Source: JALTDM01 sp964421355 (lineage in GTDB: Bacteria > Bacteroidota > Bacteroidia > Bacteroidales > JALTDM01). From it: a stretch of 20,547 bases of DNA. The translations under genes and the position numbers were made by a program. The notes under the pieces were generated by a model. It worked only from the letters and a program-made list of their open reading frames with translations. It did not search any database and was not told where the DNA came from. Of the stretch, positions 7,310 through 15,718 are shown one piece after another; the stretch's first letter is position 1; every line of letters begins with the position of its first letter. Location of the stretch: assembly GCA_964421355.1 (NCBI GenBank), contig CAYQWX010000031.1, positions 1 to 20,547 of the forward strand, in the 5' to 3' direction.

Positions 7310-7762
7310 ATGAATGCAAAAACCTCCACAATAATACTGTTTATACTGCTCTTGCTTCTCCATTTTAACGGACATAGCCAAACAGTAATAGAAATGATGT
7401 ATCCACAAGATGCTAATCTCATTCTTTTAGAAGTTAATAACCCTGACTCTGCAGATGTTGTGGTGTATAAGACCGAGGATAAGAAGCAAGCTGAACAATG
7501 GGACTTAATGTGGAAGTTCAAAAAATGGGGTTTTTCAAATTTCTCTATTTATTTAACCAAAGATCCAAATGATAGTTTACTATATGACCCCGAAACAGGT
7601 ATTAAATATCCTATACAAGGACGTATATATTTCACAAAAAATCCTGATGAAAGAGGATATAAAACACCAGGATTCCACCTAGAAGGAGTATTCATGAAAG
7701 TAAAGACAGTAAACAAAAAAACAAAAAAGGCAAATGAAAAAGAAGATAACGCTCAAAAGTAA
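7310..7762 (+). CDS. Small secreted protein, DUF6150-like
   Basis: A 150-residue product with a signal peptide (about 1-23, hydrophobic FILLLLLHF then GHSQ). The mature part has three related strand-like segments: SADVVVYKT (47-55), SNFSIYLTK (76-84) and QGRIYFTKNPDERGY (103-117), with WDLMWKFKKWGF between the first two. This spaced A/S-D-x-x-x-Y pattern resembles DUF6150 proteins; the assignment is from pattern, not search. The C-terminus (about 130-150) is a Lys-rich tail. The function is unknown and the likely location is the periplasm or cell surface. A good promoter lies upstream, and the end overlaps the next small ORF by 29 nt. Confidence 0.8.
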   Translation: MNAKTSTIILFILLLLLHFNGHSQTVIEMMYPQDANLILLEVNNPDSADVVVYKTEDKKQAEQWDLMWKFKKWGFSNFSIYLTKDPNDSLLYDPETGIKYPIQGRIYFTKNPDERGYKTPGFHLEGVFMKVKTVNKKTKKANEKEDNAQK

Positions 7763-7955
7763 AATATTACTATTGTTAGTGTTAATTGTATCCGGAGGAT
7801 TTTTCGTGTCTTGTGCCGAAAAAAATGTAAAAATATTGGAAGAAAAAGATCCTTTAAATAAAAAAATAGAAGAAAAAGATTCTATACGAGTAATTAAAAC
7901 AGATTCTTTGAAAAAAGCATATAATACAAGTAAGCAAGCTAACCCTACTAAATAA
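7734..7955 (+). CDS. Small putative lipoprotein (73 aa)
   Basis: The product has a charged N-terminus (MKKKITLKSK), a hydrophobic core (ILLLLVLIVSGGFF) and a lipobox-like FVSC with Cys27, so it is probably lipidated. The remaining 46 residues are Lys/Glu/Asp-rich and low-complexity (KDPLNKKIEEKDSIRVIKTD), with no domain. ATG 7734 lies inside the end of the preceding gene in another frame (29-nt overlap), which suggests coupled translation. The good signal sequence is the main reason to believe it. The function is unknown. Confidence 0.6.
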   Translation: MKKKITLKSKILLLLVLIVSGGFFVSCAEKNVKILEEKDPLNKKIEEKDSIRVIKTDSLKKAYNTSKQANPTK

Positions 7956-7960
7956 ATAAT

Positions 7961-7968
7961 TACCTTTG
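7961..7968 (+). promoter_or_regulatory. Putative -7 box (TACCTTTG) for the RNA methyltransferase
   Basis: TACCTTTG fits TAnnTTTG exactly and lies 26 nt before ATG 7994. No clear TTTG is present 19-23 nt upstream, so support is one box only. Confidence 0.4.
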
Positions 7969-7993
7969 TATCTGTATCACATTAAACACAGAG

Positions 7994-9145
7994 ATGAATC
8001 AACAATTTGAAATTGTTGCTAAAACTTTTCCAGGATTAGAAAAAGTATTATACGAAGAAGTTAAGCAACTTGGATTTGAAAAATCTAAACAAACATTAAG
8101 GAATGTCCATTTTTTAGGTGATTGGAGCACAGTATATAAAGCAAACCTTTTTTTACGAACAGCTGTCAAAATACTGGTAAAAATAGGAGGACCTTTTACT
8201 GTAAGAAATAAAAACGACTTATACAATGCCGTTAAAAGTATAAATTGGAATAAATATTTATCTCTACACCAAACTTTTGCTATAGAAACAATTGGCTATA
8301 CCAATAATTTCAAAAACACAATGTTTATAAATCAACGGGCAAAAGATGCAATAGCAGATCAATTTAGAGAAAAATATAACAACCGTCCAAGCATAGATAG
8401 AAAAGATACTGACCTGCCAATTGTTTTGCACTTCCAAAAAGATAAAATGAAGATTTATCTCAATTCCTCAGGCAAACCTTTGTTTATGCGTGGATACAAA
8501 AAAGAAACAGGAGAAGCTCCCTTAAATGAAGTAATAGCTGCAGGACTATTGCTTTATAGTAAATGGGATAAAAGTTCTCCACTTATTGACCCTATGTGTG
8601 GCTCTGGAACAATACCAATAGAAGCATCTCTGTTGGCTTATGACATACCTCCTAATTTTTATAGAGAGAACTTCGCTTTTCGCAATTGGAAAAATTTCGA
8701 TAATAACTTGTGGTTAAATGTAAAAGACTCAATAACATTTAAAACCTTTAACAAAAGAATAGATAAAAAAATAATTTATGCACAGGATATAAATGAAGAA
8801 TTGATAGCGAAAGCCGAAAGAAATGCTATAAACTATTTCGGATTGGATAAATATATAAAATTCAAACAAGAAGACTTTTTTGAATGGAAGCCTAAATTTG
8901 AGAGAGCAACAGTAATTTTTAATCCACCATACGGAGAACGTTTAAAACTAAAAGAAAAAAAATTGTTTTATAAAGCAATGGGCAACAAAATAAGACAAGA
9001 TTTAGTCAATTATAATGTATGGATATATACCAAAGAAGATTCGGGTATAGAGGGAATAGGTATAAAGCCTATAAACAAAATAAATATTGATAATGCTAAA
9101 CTTAAAACATATCTATATCATTTCAAGATAGCACAACAAAAATAA
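7994..9145 (+). CDS. THUMP-domain class I SAM RNA methyltransferase (RlmL N-half/YpsC-like)
   Basis: Likely a 23S rRNA guanine-N2 methyltransferase, equivalent to the N-terminal half of E. coli RlmL (m2G2445). The N-terminal ferredoxin-like/THUMP region (about 1-160) starts FEIVAKTFPGLEKVLYEEV. The link to the catalytic domain is SGKPLFMRGYKKETGEAPLNE (159-179). Motif I is LIDPMCGSGTIPIEA (197-211), and the amino-methyltransferase motif IV is NPPYGERL (310-317). At 383 residues it matches stand-alone bacterial family members rather than the two-domain RlmKL fusion. The stop is one base from the start of the GH18 gene, so the pair is probably co-transcribed although their roles seem unrelated. 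Confidence 0.92.
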   Translation: MNQQFEIVAKTFPGLEKVLYEEVKQLGFEKSKQTLRNVHFLGDWSTVYKANLFLRTAVKILVKIGGPFTVRNKNDLYNAVKSINWNKYLSLHQTFAIETIGYTNNFKNTMFINQRAKDAIADQFREKYNNRPSIDRKDTDLPIVLHFQKDKMKIYLNSSGKPLFMRGYKKETGEAPLNEVIAAGLLLYSKWDKSSPLIDPMCGSGTIPIEASLLAYDIPPNFYRENFAFRNWKNFDNNLWLNVKDSITFKTFNKRIDKKIIYAQDINEELIAKAERNAINYFGLDKYIKFKQEDFFEWKPKFERATVIFNPPYGERLKLKEKKLFYKAMGNKIRQDLVNYNVWIYTKEDSGIEGIGIKPINKINIDNAKLKTYLYHFKIAQQK

Positions 9146-9146
9146 T

Positions 9147-12100
9147 ATGAAAAAAATTTTTACCATAATAAGTTTACTCATAATTACCAATGCAATAGCA
9201 AACGCACAACAACAAGTTCACAAATCAATAATGCAATATCAATTGCAATATTACGATTCGTTAGAAAAAATAGGGAAATTAAAAATAAAACAACCCAAAC
9301 CCAAAGCAAAAAGTAATATATATGCCAATTGTCATTTAAACAAACGCGTATATGGGTGGTACCCATATTGGCAAGGAAATACATATCAAAACTTTGAATG
9401 GAGTTTAATCTCAGATTTTGTATATTTTGCTTACGAGGTAGATCCAAGCACAGGTAATGCAGTTTCTACTCACGGCTGGGAAACATCAGCTGCTGTTGAT
9501 GAAGCATTAAACCAAGGAGTAAATGTAAGTTTATGTGTTACACTTTTTAGTAATCATAGTACATTTTTGAATAGTTCCACGGCCCGTCAAAATTTAATAA
9601 ACAACCTAATAAATCTCGTTCAACAGAGAGGAGCACACGGAATAAATATAGACTTTGAAGGTGTATCATCTTCATTAAAAACACAATTTAATGATTTTCT
9701 TGTTCAAATAGCCGATGCCTTTCATTCTCAGATACCAGGTTCTGAAGTTACTGTTGCTTTATATGCAGTAGATTGGAACGATGTGTTTGACGAAGCATTA
9801 CTCAATAATCATATTGATTTATTTATTATAATGGGTTATGATTATTATTATTCTGGAAGTTCCACCGCAGGACCAACAGACCCCCTATATCCATTTACTA
9901 GTGGTAGTGCACTCAACTTATCTAACACCATTAATTATTACTTAAACGAAGGAATTAGCCCAAATAAATTACTTTTAGGATTACCATATTATGGCTTTGA
10001 TTATCCTACAGGAAGTTCATCCTTATATGCCAGTACCACAGGAAGCGGAAGTGCTAAAACTTTTACGGTAGTAAAAGATAATGCAAATGGATACTACTCT
10101 TCTACAAACAATCATTTTGACATAAATAGTTATAGCAATTATTATGTTTATAACAATGGAAATTGGCATCAATGTTTTATAAACAACCAAGAAACAATGG
10201 AACAGCGTCTTGCTGTGGCAAATGAATATAATATTGGAGGTATAGGTATATGGGCACTCGGGTATGATGACGGCTATATGGATTATTGGAATGCTATTGC
10301 ACAAAGATTTACCGACTGTAGCACAATATGTAATGGCATAGTATATGATAATGGAGGACCTACAAGAAATTATTATGATAATTCCGATTATTCATTTGTA
10401 ATACACCCTACACAAAATGCTCTTGGATTACAAATAAGTTTTAGTGAGTTTGATTTGGAAAGTGGATATGATTCCCTATGGATATATGATGGCAACTCTA
10501 CAAATGCACCACTACTTTTAGCTGCATCCGGAAATTCTATTCCATCTACAATTATTACATCTACACCTTGGGCATTGGTAAAATTCCACTCCGACAATGC
10601 TACTACCGGCTCAGGTTGGACCTTTCAATGGCAATGTCTGCAAGACAATATTCCTCCTACTGCAGATATATCTGCACCTGATTGGACTCACAATACATTT
10701 AACTCCCAGTGGACGGAAAGTGATAATAATGGAATCAATGATAAATATTATTTATACGCCTATAAAAACCCCGATAATATATGGAAAACATATTCGGATT
10801 CCGGTATGTTTTTTGATGATTTTGAATATTCCACACTAAACAACAATGATGCTTGGATTAGTTCTGTTGGCAATTGGCATACAAATAATGGACAACTTGT
10901 TCAGTCTGACGAGAATAGTAGCAATACCAATATTTACACACCGTTGCACACAACAGGTAAATTACTTATAGACTGGGATATGAAAATAGGAGGAGTAGGT
11001 ACAAACCGTAGAGGTGGGTTACATTTCTTGGTGAATGATACATCTGCAGACAATAGAGGAGACAGTTACTTTGTATATTTCAGGGTAGATCAAAACAAAG
11101 TACAAATTTATAAATGCACTGCTAACGGAGATTATTTTCTTGAAACAGATGACGATTGTAATATAAATGAGAATACTTGGTATAATTATAAACTAACTTA
11201 TGATCCTACTACAGGTACAATAAAAGTTTATCAAAACAATATACTTGTATCACAATGGACAGATAGTAATCCATTACAATCAGGAGATTATTTATCTTTA
11301 CGCACAGGGAATGCAAATGTTGTATATGATAACATAAGGGTATATGCGGAAAGAACTTTCAGCAATAAATATTTTACCGTAGGACCGGGACAAATGGTGC
11401 CTTTTGAGAATACATCTCCACAGTCCCCCGCATTATTATTGTCAAACATTGTTGTTGATGAATTTGGTAATTTTTCTGACATCGCAGACCATTTTGTAAA
11501 TATAGACTTTTCTGCTCCCGTAATGACATCCCCTGTAAGAGATGGAGCAGGTGCAGATATTGACACTTTATACGATAATACTTTTATTTCTGCAAATTGG
11601 CAAAGTGCTACTGACTATAATGACTCAATAGATAGTTATGTAATATCTGTTGGGACACAACCTTTTAGCAACAATATTATAGATTGGACAAATGTAGGTA
11701 ATGCAACTATATTTGATACAGCAATATCATTAAACTATGGAACAACATATTACACTTCGTTATATTCTATCAATAAAGCAGGACTCATAAGCGATACTAT
11801 ATGTTCCGATGGCGTGACTCCATATAATTCAAATCACCCCCCTATTGCAAATTTTACCGTATCCGATAGTATAATATGCGTAGGAGACACCATTCATTTC
11901 ACCTCAAACTCACAATTTGTTGCTGGATATTTATGGTTATTTGAAGGAGGTACACCTAATTATTCAATATCAGCTTCACCTTATGTGGTTTACAACACAC
12001 AAGGATTTTATGATGTAGTATTAATCGTCTCAAATCAAAGTGGTAGTGACACACTAAAAAAAGAAAACTTTATATATGTAGAAGGCAAACCTATTGCAGA

Positions 12101-12587
12101 TTTTCATGCTGATCAGACTACTGGGGAACAGCCTCTTACCGTTACATTTACTAACACTTCTTCCAATTCATATTATTACAATTGGAAGTTTGGCGATGGA
12201 AATATTTCTACTGAAGAAAACCCGGTACATACTTATAATGTAATAGGAGACTATGATGTAATGCTTATAGCTTCTAACAACTCTTGTCCATCTGACACAC
12301 TAATAAAAAACAGTTATATACATATAACAACAGATATTAGTGAACAGGATTTTAATAAATTCAAAATTTATCCTATTCCTGCACACAATATTATCAATGT
12401 AAGTTCAACATACTTTATAAACAAGATTGTTATTTACACTATCAATGGAAAAACTGTTATTCAAAAACAACATATAGAAAAGAAAAATGTAAAAATAAAT
12501 ATTGCAACTCTATCAAAAGGTAATTACATTATAAAGGTCTTTCTGTCTAATAAAAAAGAAGTTACGAGACATGTAATAAAAGAGTAA
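9147..12587 (+). CDS. Secreted GH18-type multidomain protein with T9SS sorting domain
   Basis: An exported 1146-residue glycosidase-like protein. Residues 1-20 are a signal peptide. A GH18 TIM barrel (about 66-385) starts KRVYGWYPYWQGN, carries the catalytic segment HGINIDFEG (164-172, Glu171), and has MGYDYYYSG (229-237), LLLGLPYYGF (275-284) and GGIGIWALGYDDG (364-376). A CUB-like domain follows (395-497). Residues 503-550 and about 737-790 look like two parts of one Ig-like domain, split by a LamG/concanavalin-like domain (about 555-733). A fibronectin-like region (about 795-890) and two PKD-type domains (898-978, 981-1060) come next. The C-terminus (1071-1146, KIYPIPAHNIINV to GNYIIKVFLSNKK) is a type A T9SS sorting domain. 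Chitin, peptidoglycan or other GlcNAc polymers are possible substrates. It starts 1 nt after the methyltransferase stop. Confidence 0.9.
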   Translation: MKKIFTIISLLIITNAIANAQQQVHKSIMQYQLQYYDSLEKIGKLKIKQPKPKAKSNIYANCHLNKRVYGWYPYWQGNTYQNFEWSLISDFVYFAYEVDPSTGNAVSTHGWETSAAVDEALNQGVNVSLCVTLFSNHSTFLNSSTARQNLINNLINLVQQRGAHGINIDFEGVSSSLKTQFNDFLVQIADAFHSQIPGSEVTVALYAVDWNDVFDEALLNNHIDLFIIMGYDYYYSGSSTAGPTDPLYPFTSGSALNLSNTINYYLNEGISPNKLLLGLPYYGFDYPTGSSSLYASTTGSGSAKTFTVVKDNANGYYSSTNNHFDINSYSNYYVYNNGNWHQCFINNQETMEQRLAVANEYNIGGIGIWALGYDDGYMDYWNAIAQRFTDCSTICNGIVYDNGGPTRNYYDNSDYSFVIHPTQNALGLQISFSEFDLESGYDSLWIYDGNSTNAPLLLAASGNSIPSTIITSTPWALVKFHSDNATTGSGWTFQWQCLQDNIPPTADISAPDWTHNTFNSQWTESDNNGINDKYYLYAYKNPDNIWKTYSDSGMFFDDFEYSTLNNNDAWISSVGNWHTNNGQLVQSDENSSNTNIYTPLHTTGKLLIDWDMKIGGVGTNRRGGLHFLVNDTSADNRGDSYFVYFRVDQNKVQIYKCTANGDYFLETDDDCNINENTWYNYKLTYDPTTGTIKVYQNNILVSQWTDSNPLQSGDYLSLRTGNANVVYDNIRVYAERTFSNKYFTVGPGQMVPFENTSPQSPALLLSNIVVDEFGNFSDIADHFVNIDFSAPVMTSPVRDGAGADIDTLYDNTFISANWQSATDYNDSIDSYVISVGTQPFSNNIIDWTNVGNATIFDTAISLNYGTTYYTSLYSINKAGLISDTICSDGVTPYNSNHPPIANFTVSDSIICVGDTIHFTSNSQFVAGYLWLFEGGTPNYSISASPYVVYNTQGFYDVVLIVSNQSGSDTLKKENFIYVEGKPIADFHADQTTGEQPLTVTFTNTSSNSYYYNWKFGDGNISTEENPVHTYNVIGDYDVMLIASNNSCPSDTLIKNSYIHITTDISEQDFNKFKIYPIPAHNIINVSSTYFINKIVIYTINGKTVIQKQHIEKKNVKINIATLSKGNYIIKVFLSNKKEVTRHVIKE

Positions 12588-12655
12588 CTAAACAAAAATG
12601 TTAGATTGGAGTTTTTTACCACTTTTTTGTTTGAATATTTTAGATACCTTATTTT

Positions 12656-13201
12656 TCATAGTGATTTGTAGTATTCTACCCATTGAGTATCCTGCATATT
12701 TTTCAGGAGTTTAAATAAATTTTTTCCGTAGATAAAATCGGTAATATATTTTATTCCATAATTTTTTTTCAGGTATTCCATTTGTCCTTTTGAAGGTGCA
12801 AATTTGAGTTTTGCCCATCCTTTTTCATTATCGTCATATTTTTTGCGATATGGATATTCTGAGTAGCGAAGTTTCCATAATTGGTCAAGTGTTTGCCAAT
12901 ATATTTGGTATTCTTTCATGTAATTTATGTGATTGGGATTAGCTTTAGAGTCCTGCTGTCCTGTAATTTGTAATAAAAAATCTTGTTTTGTCATAAAAAT
13001 AGAATACCATTTACCGTTTCGCTGTTTTTTTATTACTGCATAATGAAACAAATCGCCTCTTACTGTTTGCATTAAATTTACTGCAAAATACCAATCTGTT
13101 TTAGTGGTATCAATAAAAAGAGAGTCCAACTCGTTGTATGTTTGAGAGTTGGACTTTATGCTGCAAAAAGATAATATTGTAAGCAGCCACCAATATTTCA
13201 T
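12656..13201 (-). CDS. Small exported protein of unknown function
   Basis: I do not recognise the family. The 181-residue product has a short signal peptide (about 1-19, MKYWWLLTILSFCSIKSNSQ). The mature part is rich in aromatic and Lys residues (DWYFAVNLMQTVRGDLFHYA; YQIYWQTLDQLWKLRYSEYP), with no motif I can name and no internal Cys pair. It begins 4 nt after the transketolase stop and is last in the leftward block, facing the GH18 gene. No clear terminator lies in the 68-nt convergent gap. The position suggests co-transcription with the transketolase half, not shared function. Confidence 0.75.
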   Translation of the reverse strand: MKYWWLLTILSFCSIKSNSQTYNELDSLFIDTTKTDWYFAVNLMQTVRGDLFHYAVIKKQRNGKWYSIFMTKQDFLLQITGQQDSKANPNHINYMKEYQIYWQTLDQLWKLRYSEYPYRKKYDDNEKGWAKLKFAPSKGQMEYLKKNYGIKYITDFIYGKNLFKLLKNMQDTQWVEYYKSL

Positions 13202-13205
13202 TTTA

Positions 13206-14150
13206 TTATTTAATTAAACTTTCTACCGCGTTTATTATATGTTCGGTATTTATGCCGTATTTAGTAAGTAGTTCTTCAGGTTTTCCACTTTCTCCAAATG
13301 TGTCGTTTACTGCTACAATACGCATAGGAGTAGGTAATTTTTCGCCTAAAAGATAGGCAACAGACTCACCTAATCCTCCGTTTTTCATATGTTCTTCGGC
13401 AGTAACTACTTTATGTGTTTTTGATACCGAATCTAATATTATTTCCGTATCCAAAGGTTTTATAGTATGAATATTTATCACTTCTGCATCAATGCCTTTT
13501 TGAGCAAGAGTTTCTGCGGCTTCAAGTGCTTTCCATAGTAAATGTCCCGTTGCAATAATGGTAATATCCTTACCTTCCCTAAATAGGATACCTTTACCTA
13601 TCTCAAACTTTTGATTTTCGGGAGTGAAGTTAGGTACTTTTGGGCGTCCAAAACGAAGGTAAACAGGACCCTGATATTCTGCAGCTGCAAATGTTGCTGC
13701 TTTTGTTTGGTTAAAATCGGCAGGATTGATTACCGTCATATTAGGCAGCATTTTCATCATACCTATATCTTCCAATATTTGGTGTGTTGCTCCGTCTTCT
13801 CCAAGAGTAAGTCCTGCGTGAGATGCTGCAATTTTTACATTTTTATTAGAATATGCGATTAGTTGTCGTACTTGGTCGTAAACTCTGCCTGTAGCAAAGT
13901 TGGCAAATGTGCCTGCAAATGGTATTTTCCCGCCAATAGTAAGTCCAGCAGCTATTCCCATCATATTTGCTTCTGCTATGCCTGTTTGGAAAAATCTGTC
14001 GGGAAATTCTTTAGCAAACTTATCCATTTTAAGAGAACCTGTAAGGTCCGCACACAATGCTACTACATTGGGGTTATGTAGTCCCAGTTCATATAACGCT
14101 TCTCCAAATCCTGAACGGGTGTCTTTGTTTCCTGTATTTTGATATTTCAT
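13206..14150 (-). CDS. Transketolase C-terminal subunit (split transketolase)
   Basis: The 314-residue protein holds only the pyrimidine-binding and C-terminal domains of transketolase, which moves two-carbon units between ketose and aldose phosphates in the pentose phosphate pathway. Conserved points are QTGIAEANMMGIAAGL (55-70), with the catalytic Glu60 that activates thiamine diphosphate; FAGTFANFATGRVYDQVR (78-95); and HAGLTLGEDGATHQ (111-124). The C-terminal domain begins at about 185. In organisms with split transketolase an N-terminal subunit of about 280 residues binds the diphosphate and usually sits next door. Here the upstream neighbour is rny, 11 nt away, and no N-half exists in the window. 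DXP synthase or an E1 beta subunit are less likely given the sequence. Confidence 0.92.
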   Translation of the reverse strand: MKYQNTGNKDTRSGFGEALYELGLHNPNVVALCADLTGSLKMDKFAKEFPDRFFQTGIAEANMMGIAAGLTIGGKIPFAGTFANFATGRVYDQVRQLIAYSNKNVKIAASHAGLTLGEDGATHQILEDIGMMKMLPNMTVINPADFNQTKAATFAAAEYQGPVYLRFGRPKVPNFTPENQKFEIGKGILFREGKDITIIATGHLLWKALEAAETLAQKGIDAEVINIHTIKPLDTEIILDSVSKTHKVVTAEEHMKNGGLGESVAYLLGEKLPTPMRIVAVNDTFGESGKPEELLTKYGINTEHIINAVESLIK

Positions 14151-14161
14151 AATTATTGTTT

Positions 14162-15691
14162 TTATTTTGCGTAATCTATTGCTCTTTTTTCTCTTATTAC
14201 CGTTACTTTTATTTGTCCCGGATAGGTCATTTCTTCTTGTATTCGTCTTGCTATATTGTTTGCCAGTACATTTGTTTGCTCATCGTTTACCGATTCACTT
14301 CCTACGATTACTCTAAGTTCTCTTCCTGCTTGTATAGCATAGGTTTTTACTACCCCTTGGTAAGATAGAGCGAGTTCTTCCAAATCTTTAAGTCTCTTAA
14401 TATAAGCTTCGGTTACTTCTCTTCTTGCTCCTGGTCTTGCTCCTGATATTGCATCGCATACTTGAACTATTGGAGCTATGAGAGTTGTCATTTCTATTTC
14501 GTCGTGGTGTGCTCCTACTGCATTTATTACTTGAGGATCTTCGTTGTATTTTTCAAGTATTTTTATTCCTGCAAGTGCGTGTGGTAGATCAGGGTAATCT
14601 TCCGACACTTTTCCAATGTCGTGTAATAATCCTGCTCGTTTTGCCAGTTTTGCATTTAGTCCAAGTTCAGATGCCATAATGCTACATAGATTTGCTGTTT
14701 CGCGTGAGTGTTGAAGGAGGTTTTGTCCATACGATGAACGGTATTTCATTTTTCCTATGAGGCGTAATATTTCAGGATGCAATCCATGTAGTCCAAGGTC
14801 TATTGCTGTACGTTTTCCTATTTCCAATATTTCTTCTTCCAGACTTTGTTTTACTTTGGTTACCACTTCTTCTATTCTTGCCGGGTGTATTCTGCCGTCT
14901 GTAACAAGACGTTGTAAAGCAAGTCTTGCGACTTCTCTTCTTACAGGGTCAAATGCAGATAACACTATTGCTTCAGGGGTATCATCTACTATAAGTTCTA
15001 CTCCTGTAAGTGCTTCCAATGTTCTTATATTTCTTCCTTCACGTCCGATTATCCTACCTTTCATTTCATCACTGTCTATATGGAATATAGATACGGAGTT
15101 TTCTATAGCTGTTTCTGTTGCTACTCGTTGTATTGTTTGGATGACTATTTTCTTTGCTTCTTTGTTTGCCATTAGTTTGGCTTCTTCCATTATTTCATTT
15201 ATGTAGGCAGATGCTTCCGATTTTGCTTCTGCTTTTATTGTGTTAATGAGTTCTTTTTTTGCTTCTTCTGCTGACATAGAAGCTATTGTTTCCAGTTCTT
15301 CTATTTTCTTTTTGGTAAGTTTTTCAAGATTCTCCATCTTTTTTTCTACCAGTTCAAGTTGGCTATTCAGGTTATTTCTGATTATTTCTACTTCTTTTGT
15401 TTTTTTGTTTAATTCTTCTGCTCTAAGAGAAAGTTGTGCTTCTCTGTTTTTAAGTTTCGTCTCGAATTGTTGCAGTTTTGCATTTTTTTCATTTACTTCT
15501 TTTTCATGTTCACTTTTTAGTTGCAAAAATTTTTCTTTTGCTTGCAGAATTTTTTCCTTTTTTATTATTTCTGCTTGGTTTTTTGCTTCGTTTATTGTTT
15601 CCGTTACTTTTTTCTTAAGTGCTTTATCCCAAGCAAAATATGAGATAAGTGCTCCCAAGATAAATACTACTACATATAATATTATTTCCAT
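14162..15691 (-). CDS. rny: Ribonuclease Y
   Basis: A membrane-anchored endoribonuclease that starts mRNA decay and RNA processing. In 509 residues it shows the full family layout: N-terminal transmembrane helix (2-20), a long Lys/Glu-rich coiled coil (about 22-190), a KH RNA-binding domain with GRIIGREGRNIRTLE (212-226), and an HD phosphohydrolase domain with His328 (QHSRE), His357-Asp358 (LLHDIGK) and HHDE (395-398). The C-terminal segment ends VTVIREKRAIDYAK, as in the family. It lies just downstream of the 6S-like RNA and upstream of the transketolase half. Confidence 0.97.
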   Translation of the reverse strand: MEIILYVVVFILGALISYFAWDKALKKKVTETINEAKNQAEIIKKEKILQAKEKFLQLKSEHEKEVNEKNAKLQQFETKLKNREAQLSLRAEELNKKTKEVEIIRNNLNSQLELVEKKMENLEKLTKKKIEELETIASMSAEEAKKELINTIKAEAKSEASAYINEIMEEAKLMANKEAKKIVIQTIQRVATETAIENSVSIFHIDSDEMKGRIIGREGRNIRTLEALTGVELIVDDTPEAIVLSAFDPVRREVARLALQRLVTDGRIHPARIEEVVTKVKQSLEEEILEIGKRTAIDLGLHGLHPEILRLIGKMKYRSSYGQNLLQHSRETANLCSIMASELGLNAKLAKRAGLLHDIGKVSEDYPDLPHALAGIKILEKYNEDPQVINAVGAHHDEIEMTTLIAPIVQVCDAISGARPGARREVTEAYIKRLKDLEELALSYQGVVKTYAIQAGRELRVIVGSESVNDEQTNVLANNIARRIQEEMTYPGQIKVTVIREKRAIDYAK

Positions 15692-15718
15692 AGTTTTTAG
15701 TTTTTTTTGTTAATAATT

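Noticed and set aside
12588..12655. Possible terminator in the convergent gap after the GH18 gene
   Set aside because: T-runs exist (TTTTTT, TTTTTTG) but I found no stem longer than 4-5 pairs with a loop of reasonable size.
13206..14150. 1-deoxy-xylulose-5-phosphate synthase or pyruvate dehydrogenase E1 beta as identity
   Set aside because: Length of 314 residues, the N-terminal TRSGFGEALYELG and the HAGLTLGEDGATHQ segment match stand-alone transketolase C-subunits better than either alternative.
14757..15713. Long plus-strand open frames opposite rny (149 and 157 codons)
   Set aside because: They are Ser/Phe-rich mirror images of the Lys/Glu coiled-coil coding strand; RNase Y on the minus strand is unambiguous.
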